64,000 nucleotides of DNA from JAOUGY01 sp963785075 (GTDB lineage Bacteria > Actinomycetota > Acidimicrobiia > Spongiisociales > ZC4RG35), in the NCBI GenBank assembly GCA_963785075.1, contig CAWATW010000010.1:62001-126000 (forward strand), read 5' to 3'. How positions within the stretch are numbered: the stretch's first letter is position 1; every line of letters starts with the position of its first letter. A program made the position numbers and the translations under genes. This document shows positions 59,175 to 64,000 of this stretch, one piece after another. Under the pieces are notes generated by a model that searched no databases, was not told the DNA's origin, and worked only from the letters and a program-made list of their open reading frames with translations.

Positions 59175-60619
59175 CAGACGATCCTCAAGGCGCCTACGAC
59201 CGAGATTCGACGCTCTCTCGAGAAGGTGCGCGGTCGGGTGAGCCCGTCGCCGGTGGGGCTTGCGATCGAAAAGGAACTGAAGCCTTCGCCACCATGCCCC
59301 AGCCCTGCGTAGTTGGGCCCGTTGGCCACGAAGATCGAGCAGTTGATCGCCCTTGCCATGCGGGTGATGACGTCGACGTTCGTCGAGTGGATCGAGGCGG
59401 TATGGCGGAACCCATGCTCTGACCGGACGGCCAGCTCGATGGCGGTCTCGATGTTCGGAACTCGCACCACCGGGAACACCGGCATCATCTGCTCGGTCCA
59501 CACCAAGCTGTGCTCTCTCGGGACCTCGGCGACGACGAGCTTGATGTCTTGATCGGTGGAGACCCCGATCTCGGCCAGGATTCGTGAGGCATCCTTGCCT
59601 ATCCAGGCCGGATTGATGACGCCCGGCTTGTTGGGTGCCCCCAACTCCCTGAAGATCACGCGCTCGAGACGCGCCAGTTCGTGTCCCTTGAGCACGTAGG
59701 CCCCATGCTCTGCCATCGCTCGGACGAAGCGATCGGCCACCGAGTCGACCACTATGGCCGTCTTCTCGTCGGTGCAGATCAGGTTGTTGTCGAACGAGGC
59801 CCCGTTGACGACGTCGCGGGCGGCCTTCTCGACGTCGGCGGTCGTGTCGACCACGGCAGGAGGGTTGCCCGGGCCGGCGCACACCGCGCGCTTGTCGGTC
59901 TTCAGCGCCTCTCGGACCACGCCGGGGCCGCCGGTGACCAGCAGGACTCGCACGTCGGGGTGGTGCATGAGACGTTTCGCAGAGTCGATCGTGGGGTCCG
60001 GAGTGGCGGTGACCAGGTCCTCTGGTCCACCAGCAGCGACGATTGCTCGGTTGATGAGGCGGATGTTCTCGGCCGACACGCCTCTGGCGTTGGGGTGGAC
60101 GTTGAACACCGCCGCATTCCCGGCCGACAGCATGGCGATGCTGTTGTTGATGATCGTGGACGTGGGATTGGTGGTGGGGGTGATCGCTCCGATCACCCCG
60201 AAAGGCGCCCACTCGGTGACCATCATCCCCTGATCACCGGTCACCGTCGTGGTCTCCAGGTCCTCGGGGCCCGGTGTCTTGGTGGCGACCAGCATGTTCT
60301 TCGCCACCTTGTCGGCGGCGCGGCCGATCCCGGTTTCTGCGTGAGCCATGCGGGCGAGCGACTCGGATTGGGCCAGCATCGACCGTCTGATGGAATCGAT
60401 GATCCGCCGGCGTCCTTCGAGCCCGATCGTCTGGTACCGGCGGAAGGCAGCACCGGCGGCGGCGACGGCGTCGTCGATGTCGGCGTGGATGCCGTCGCCC
60501 AGATCGGCGGCGGCAGCCGACTCGAGGGCTCGCGCCGATTCGAGGTCGCCATCGGACACGGAACCGAGCCGAGCCCGAACCCGCTCGATGATCGCCTGAA
60601 CCTCGTCGTCACGGATCAT
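59174..60619 (-). CDS. CoA-acylating aldehyde dehydrogenase (PduP/EutE type), microcompartment enzyme
   Basis: The protein has 481 residues from the ATG at 60619. The first ~20 residues IRDDEVQAIIERVRARLGS form an amphipathic helix like an encapsulation peptide, then a Ser/Asp-rich linker. The ALDH fold has GVIGAITPTTNPTSTIINNS, NVHPNARGVSAENI, VTGGPGVVREAL and the catalytic Cys in ASFDNNLICTDEK. It converts acetaldehyde to acetyl-CoA with NAD. In the shell it would process the acetaldehyde released by DeoC. The frame is open upstream to 60703, but that extension is encoded by the hairpin cluster and lacks conservation. Confidence 0.93.
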   Translation of the reverse strand: MIRDDEVQAIIERVRARLGSVSDGDLESARALESAAAADLGDGIHADIDDAVAAAGAAFRRYQTIGLEGRRRIIDSIRRSMLAQSESLARMAHAETGIGRAADKVAKNMLVATKTPGPEDLETTTVTGDQGMMVTEWAPFGVIGAITPTTNPTSTIINNSIAMLSAGNAAVFNVHPNARGVSAENIRLINRAIVAAGGPEDLVTATPDPTIDSAKRLMHHPDVRVLLVTGGPGVVREALKTDKRAVCAGPGNPPAVVDTTADVEKAARDVVNGASFDNNLICTDEKTAIVVDSVADRFVRAMAEHGAYVLKGHELARLERVIFRELGAPNKPGVINPAWIGKDASRILAEIGVSTDQDIKLVVAEVPREHSLVWTEQMMPVFPVVRVPNIETAIELAVRSEHGFRHTASIHSTNVDVITRMARAINCSIFVANGPNYAGLGHGGEGFSSFSIASPTGDGLTRPRTFSRERRISVVGALRIV

Positions 60620-60647
60620 GAGCCGGCCCGTTCCGACGGCTGGCGAA

Positions 60648-60761
60648 ATCCCCCCTGCTTCGCCTGCGGCGAAGCTGTCCCCCCTACGGGGGGACGTGGG
60701 CACGCGAGGCGGTGTCCCCCCGACGGGGGGACAGGCTGCCTGAAGGGCAGCCGGGGGGGAT
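60648..60761. repeat. Cluster of four hairpins between BMC-P and the aldehyde dehydrogenase gene
   Basis: Four perfect stem-loops stand in series: 8 bp GCTTCGCC/GGCGAAGC (60657-60675), 8 bp GTCCCCCC/GGGGGGAC (60677-60695), 9 bp TGTCCCCCC/GGGGGGACA (60713-60733) and 7 bp GGCTGCC/GGCAGCC (60734-60752). Outer blocks ATCCCCCC (60648-60655) and GGGGGGAT (ending 60761) can pair around all of them. It fills most of the only long gap inside the operon. Confidence 0.85.
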
Positions 60762-60785
60762 CATGAGTCGGGCGGTCTCCGTGCA

Positions 60786-61073
60786 TCACTTCCGGTACAC
60801 CTCGGTGCCGCCGACCTCCCAGGTGTCGACGATCGCCATCACCACGGCGTCGACGGGACGCTCGTGGGTCAGTTCCGTCTGGCGAGCCGAGCTCCCGGAG
60901 GCGTACAACACGACCTCACCGACTCCGGCTCCGACGGCATCCACTGCGACGACATAGCCTCCGGTCTCGGTGTCGTCGACGTCCAGCGTGCGCAAGAGCA
61001 GCAACTTGGAGCCTTCGATTCGAGGTTCCTTGCGGCTGGCCACCACCGTGCCGGCCACGCGGGCGAGCAGCAT
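60786..61073 (-). CDS. BMC-P shell vertex protein (EutN/CcmL), paralogue 3
   Basis: The protein has 95 residues: LLARVAGTVVASRKEPRIEG, KLLLLRTLDVDD, YVVAVDAVGAGVGEVVLYA, GSSARQTEL and AVVMAIVDTWEV. It begins 3 nt after the BMC-H stop. Three distinct pentamer genes in one locus is unusual for many metabolosomes, but I recall the same for Haliangium-type loci. Confidence 0.95.
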   Translation of the reverse strand: MLLARVAGTVVASRKEPRIEGSKLLLLRTLDVDDTETGGYVVAVDAVGAGVGEVVLYASGSSARQTELTHERPVDAVVMAIVDTWEVGGTEVYRK

Positions 61074-61076
61074 CCG

Positions 61077-61382
61077 TTACCCGGCCGACTCGGCCTCGGC
61101 CTGCTCCTGGCGACCGAGCGGCAGCACCATGTCGACGTTGAGGTGAGGGCGGGCGATCACGTGGGTCGATACGACCTCGCCGACTCGCTCGGCGCCGCGG
61201 GTGCCGGCTTCGAGAGCTGCCTTCACCGCCGCGACGTCGCCGCGAACGATCGCCGTGACATAGCCTCCACCGGTCTTTTCGTACCCGGTCAATTCGACCT
61301 TTGCCGCCTTGACCATGGCGTCCGACGCCTCAACCACCGCGGCGAAACCGCGGCATTCGATCATCCCTAGGGCTTCCGCCAT
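61077..61382 (-). CDS. BMC-H hexameric shell protein
   Basis: The protein has 101 residues: EALGMIECRGFAAVVEASDA, MVKAAKVELTGYEKTGGGYV, TAIVRGDVAAVKAALEAG, VVSTHVIARPH. The KTGGGY loop forms the central pore of the hexamer. It is the only BMC-H of the locus and so the main facet tile. The ATG has GGAAGGAGAC upstream, a strong Shine-Dalgarno fitting a highly expressed protein. Confidence 0.96.
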   Translation of the reverse strand: MAEALGMIECRGFAAVVEASDAMVKAAKVELTGYEKTGGGYVTAIVRGDVAAVKAALEAGTRGAERVGEVVSTHVIARPHLNVDMVLPLGRQEQAEAESAG

Positions 61383-61405
61383 GGGGGTCTCCTTCCTCCG
61401 TCTGA

Positions 61406-62035
61406 CTAACTGGCTTCTCGACCTTCGAGACCTTCGAGCGCGGCCACCGCCGCTCTCCAACCGACATCGATGTCCCGTTCCTCGCCGCCGAGATAGACCC
61501 TGCCCATCGACCCGGATGCCCGGACTTCGAGCACGTTGATGTTGGCGGCCTTCTCGGCCTCGTTGGTGGCGAGGGCCGCGTAGGCAGCGGGCTCACATTC
61601 GAGCACGTAGAGCGTCTGGCCGGGTATGAGCATCTGCCCATGCCGCATGCGATTGATCAACTGGGCCTGGTGGTCGTCGACGCGGCGAACGATCTGGCTC
61701 GAGAGGATGCGGGGTTTGATGCGGTCCCCCTCTCGGAGGTCGACGGCTCCGAGGATCGACGCCCCCGCGGATCGCGTCTCCGCCTGGTGCGGCGAGTGGA
61801 TCTCGAGCAGCCCGTAGTACCGCTCCACGATCTGCATACCGGGCTTGACGGCGTTGGACTTGAGCGCCACATCGGTGAGGCGGTTGATCTCGATTCCTGG
61901 CGAGATCTCAACCCACAGCGACGCTTCACCGGCGAGCGGGAGGAAGCCCTGGGCAACAGTGCCGAGGAACGCCGCGAACTGCGGCTGGATGCTGTCGAGA
62001 AAGACGTACGACCGAAGATCAATACCGCTCGCCAC
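61406..62035 (-). CDS. BMC-T shell protein of the double-stacking (BMC-TD) type
   Basis: The protein has 209 residues, GTG start, overlapping the deoC end by 17 nt. LRSYVFLDSIQPQFAAFLGT, VAQGFLPLAGEASLWVEISP, GIEINRLTDVALKSNAVKP and ERYYGLLEIHSPHQAET are followed by RIKPRILSSQIVRRVDDHQAQL and MLIPGQTLYVLECEPAAYAA. The circularly permuted tandem-BMC pattern matches, from memory, the Haliangium stacked trimer (Hoch_5816). Such trimers dimerise face to face with a gated central pore, probably for larger substrates or cofactors. Confidence 0.92.
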   Translation of the reverse strand: MASGIDLRSYVFLDSIQPQFAAFLGTVAQGFLPLAGEASLWVEISPGIEINRLTDVALKSNAVKPGMQIVERYYGLLEIHSPHQAETRSAGASILGAVDLREGDRIKPRILSSQIVRRVDDHQAQLINRMRHGQMLIPGQTLYVLECEPAAYAALATNEAEKAANINVLEVRASGSMGRVYLGGEERDIDVGWRAAVAALEGLEGREAS

Positions 62036-62879
62036 TGGTTCCTCCCTCTCCGGTCACGATGCTCACGCCGGCCGATGCGCCGATCCTGGTGGCTCCGGCC
62101 GCCATCATGGCACGAACGTCGTCCACGGTGCGGATGCCGCCGGACGCCTTGATGCCCATCTGCGGCCCGACGGTCTCACGCATGAGAAGCACGTCGTGCA
62201 CGGTCGCACCTCCGCCACCGAAGCCGGTGGAGGTCTTCACGAAGTCTGCCCGGGACACCTTGGAGAGATGCGAGGCGACGACCTTCTCCTCGTCTGTGAG
62301 CATCGCCGTCTCGAGAATCACCTTGTTCAGTCCACCTACTTCATGGCAGGCATCGCTGATGCGAGCGATGTCGTCTGCGACGAGGGTGTGATCGCCTGAC
62401 TTGAGAGCGCCGATGTTTATCACCATGTCGATCTCACGAGCGCCATCCCGGAGGGCCTGCCGGGCTTCCATGGCCTTGATCTGTGGCACCATCGCTCCGA
62501 AGGGGAACCCTACGACCGAAGCGACTCTCACCGACGAGCCACGCACCCGGTCTGCGCATCGGCGGACCCAGGTGGGATTCACGCACACCGATGCAAAGCC
62601 GTACTCGACCGCCTCGTCGCAGAGCTTGTCCACATCGGCCGACGTGGCGTCGGGTTTGAGCAGGGTGTGATCGATCGTGTGAGCGAGATCGCGTGGGACG
62701 TCGGCGCCTGCACCTCGATAGCTGACACGAGAGGCGCCGTTGTGTACGACCTCCCGGACCTTGTCCGATGATCGGGCGGCGCATGCGCCGTCGCAATCGC
62801 AGAAGTCTTCTGTGCCTGCGAGGTGAGCGAGGACCTGTCTGGTGACGGCATCGACGATGGCGTCTCTGTCGGTGGTCAC
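62019..62879 (-). CDS. deoC: Deoxyribose-5-phosphate aldolase with N-terminal targeting extension
   Basis: The protein has 286 residues, ~65 longer than ordinary DeoC. The extension has an amphipathic helix TDRDAIVDAVTRQVLAHL (encapsulation-peptide-like), a Cys cluster CDCDGAC and a linker. The aldolase barrel follows: HTIDHTLLKPDAT, CVNPTWV, EIDMVINIGALKSGD (D), ILETAML, FVKTSTGFGGGGAT (Schiff-base Lys) and GIKASGGIRT (second Lys). It cleaves deoxyribose-5-phosphate to glyceraldehyde-3-phosphate and acetaldehyde, the substrate of the shell ALDH. Coupled to rpiB by ATGA. Confidence 0.95.
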   Translation of the reverse strand: MTTDRDAIVDAVTRQVLAHLAGTEDFCDCDGACAARSSDKVREVVHNGASRVSYRGAGADVPRDLAHTIDHTLLKPDATSADVDKLCDEAVEYGFASVCVNPTWVRRCADRVRGSSVRVASVVGFPFGAMVPQIKAMEARQALRDGAREIDMVINIGALKSGDHTLVADDIARISDACHEVGGLNKVILETAMLTDEEKVVASHLSKVSRADFVKTSTGFGGGGATVHDVLLMRETVGPQMGIKASGGIRTVDDVRAMMAAGATRIGASAGVSIVTGEGGTSGERY

Positions 62880-63451
62880 TGGCTACTCCTGAATCGACGA
62901 TCGATCTCCATGATCTTGTCCACCCTGCGGGCGTGACGGCCTTCCGACCACGGAGTATCCAGCCAGGTCTCGACGATCTGAAGTGCGAGATTCCGCCCGA
63001 TCAACCCGGCTCCGAGGGTCAGGACGTTAGCGTGATTGTGCTCCCGGCTGTTCATCGCCGATGACACGTCGTAGCAGAGCGCGGCCCGGATTCCCGGCAC
63101 TTTGTTGGCGACCATCGCCGAGCCTATGCCGGCTCCGTCCACTACGACTCCGTAGCTGCACTCGGCCGATGCCACCTTTTCGGCGACAGCCAAGGCGAAG
63201 TCGGGATAGTCGACGGCATCTGACGAGTCAGTCCCGCAGTCCACGACCCGGTGCCCGCGCTCTTTGAGCCGGAAAGCGAGGAAGTCCTTGAGGGGATACC
63301 CGCCGTGGTCTGCGCCGATGGCGATGGAAGCGAGGTCATCCGGTGGTGGCGCCTGGGATGCCGGCGTGGTCTCGTGCTCCGGTTCGGTACCGGCCATGAG
63401 ACCATCCACGACCTGTGCCACCAAGGCACGGATCTCATGCTCGGACGGCAT
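62876..63451 (-). CDS. rpiB: RpiB-type sugar-phosphate isomerase with N-terminal targeting helix
   Basis: The protein has 191 residues from the ATG at 63451, with GGAGG upstream. The first ~20 residues (PSEHEIRALVAQVVDGLMAG) form an encapsulation-peptide-like helix, then a Pro/Glu/Thr-rich linker of ~25 residues. The RpiB/LacA fold has IAIGADHGGYPLKDFLAFRL, VDYPDFALAVAEKV, VVVDGAGIGSAMVANKVPGI and SREHNHANVLTLGAGLIG. The E. coli catalytic Cys of the C-G-T-G-I-G loop is replaced by Asp (DGAGIG). It should interconvert pentose phosphates. It is the first gene of the microcompartment operon. Confidence 0.93.
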   Translation of the reverse strand: MPSEHEIRALVAQVVDGLMAGTEPEHETTPASQAPPPDDLASIAIGADHGGYPLKDFLAFRLKERGHRVVDCGTDSSDAVDYPDFALAVAEKVASAECSYGVVVDGAGIGSAMVANKVPGIRAALCYDVSSAMNSREHNHANVLTLGAGLIGRNLALQIVETWLDTPWSEGRHARRVDKIMEIDRRFRSSQ

Positions 63452-63568
63452 CGGACCTCCGCGTTTCCATGAGCCGATGCTAGATCCCGATGCAATGGGC
63501 GTGGCGGGACCGTTGACATTCGGTGTCATCTCCCGGTCACTGTCGCCGGCCGGCGATAGGCTTCGGAG

Positions 63569-64000
63569 GTGACTGAAGATCCGGCCTTCGTCTGGAACCG
63601 CCCCCGCCGACCACGCGTCGCGACCGTCTCGGCGCACCATGCCGAGACGATCGACGACCGGGCGGCCGCCACCGGTCCCGATCCGGCAGATCGACCGGAG
63701 GTGGCTCGTGACCTGCTTCCCCGATCCGAGAGTCCCGATGAGCCCAATGCAGTTCTCGTGCCACTCGATCAGTGGTCACGGATCCTGAACCAGCTCGGCA
63801 ATCTCCACGAAGCGGGTCAGCAACTGGCAGATGCGCGGGAGCGTGCCGCCAAGGCCGAGACGGAGTCCGAATTCCTGCGCGAGCGGCTGAAAGAGATGCG
63901 CTCCAAGGTCGAGCTGATGGAGGAGAGGGCCGCCACGCCCCCGCCCGAGCCCGAGCCCGAGCCCACGTTTGGAGTGTGGTTTCTGAGGCGCCAGCTTCAG
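63569..64000 (+). CDS. Hypothetical coiled-coil protein (partial, runs off right edge)
   Basis: The frame starts at a GTG (63569), with GGAGG directly adjacent, and is open to the window edge (144 codons). The N-terminal ~65 residues are Arg/Asp/Pro-rich and disordered-looking. VLVPLDQWSRILNQLGNLHEAG begins a long charged coiled coil (ADARERAAKAETESEFLRER), followed by a PEPEPEPEPT repeat and FGVWFLRRQL. It is divergent from the microcompartment operon with ~117 bp between starts. Similar coiled-coil proteins occur in actinobacteria without known function. Confidence 0.7.
   Translation, partial: MTEDPAFVWNRPRRPRVATVSAHHAETIDDRAAATGPDPADRPEVARDLLPRSESPDEPNAVLVPLDQWSRILNQLGNLHEAGQQLADARERAAKAETESEFLRERLKEMRSKVELMEERAATPPPEPEPEPTFGVWFLRRQLQ

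Noticed and set aside
60620..60703. Longer aldehyde dehydrogenase start at 60703
   Set aside because: The added residues are encoded by the hairpin cluster; the encapsulation-like helix starts at the ATG at 60619.
60648..60761. CRISPR array
   Set aside because: The repeated C6/G6 palindromes are only two, adjacent and without equal-length unique spacers.

Overview
The window is high-GC DNA with tightly packed, strongly GC3-biased genes and many 1-4 nt start/stop overlaps. Its gene content (nickel superoxide dismutase with its maturation protease, PGPGW protein, DUF559 endonuclease-like protein, pabB-pabC fusion, actinobacterial-style Fhs and MetG) fits a free-living actinobacterium, probably of the Acidimicrobiia type. 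That placement is an inference from content; no rRNA or tRNA gene was recognised.

Left third (1-28.7 kb): a methylamine/betaine demethylation island. A minus-strand operon carries a corrinoid protein, a DUF1638 protein, a small Virulence_fact-domain protein and a pterin-binding methyltransferase that runs off the left edge. A GntR gene is divergent from a dimethylglycine/sarcosine dehydrogenase-type flavoprotein with its own ETF pair. A second minus-strand operon holds sarcosine oxidase-type subunits (A, a small G-like protein, B, D), an Old-Yellow-Enzyme-type demethylase and an MFS transporter. A plus-strand operon holds a peptide-type ABC importer (lipoprotein, two permeases, fused double ATPase) followed by a second dehydrogenase-GcvT paralogue. 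A PhnD-like protein, a lipoprotein and an MttB-family methyltransferase without an in-frame amber codon close the island. A 49 bp palindromic element occurs three times here, two copies in inverted orientation around a DUF559 gene.

Middle (28.7-49.6 kb): typA, pabBC, a CGNR zinc-finger regulator and an NAD-type formate dehydrogenase cluster. The catalytic subunit is read through an in-frame TGA as selenocysteine, with a clear SECIS hairpin directly downstream. Its N-terminal iron-sulfur module is a separate gene, and NuoE and NuoF are fused. A decayed and rearranged stretch (38.3-46.9 kb) follows: a chagasin-like remnant, a TRIC channel, an N-acyl-D-amino-acid deacylase, an NhaC gene cut by an IS3-family element, an IS30-family element inside an older IS3 remnant, and IS110 and IS3 fragments. 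It ends at a vapBC module. Formate-tetrahydrofolate ligase then gives a link between formate and the folate C1 pool fed by the demethylases.

Right third (49.6-64 kb): sodX/sodN, metG and several membrane proteins, then a bacterial microcompartment operon on the minus strand. In transcription order it is rpiB, deoC, BMC-T (double-stacking type), BMC-H, BMC-P, a run of hairpins, CoA-acylating aldehyde dehydrogenase, BMC-T, BMC-P, BMC-P. This matches the sugar-phosphate-utilising (DeoC/RpiB) class of metabolosome: pentose phosphate isomerisation, cleavage of deoxyribose-5-phosphate to glyceraldehyde-3-phosphate plus acetaldehyde, and oxidation of acetaldehyde to acetyl-CoA inside a protein shell. 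All three enzymes carry an amphipathic N-terminal helix of the encapsulation-peptide kind.
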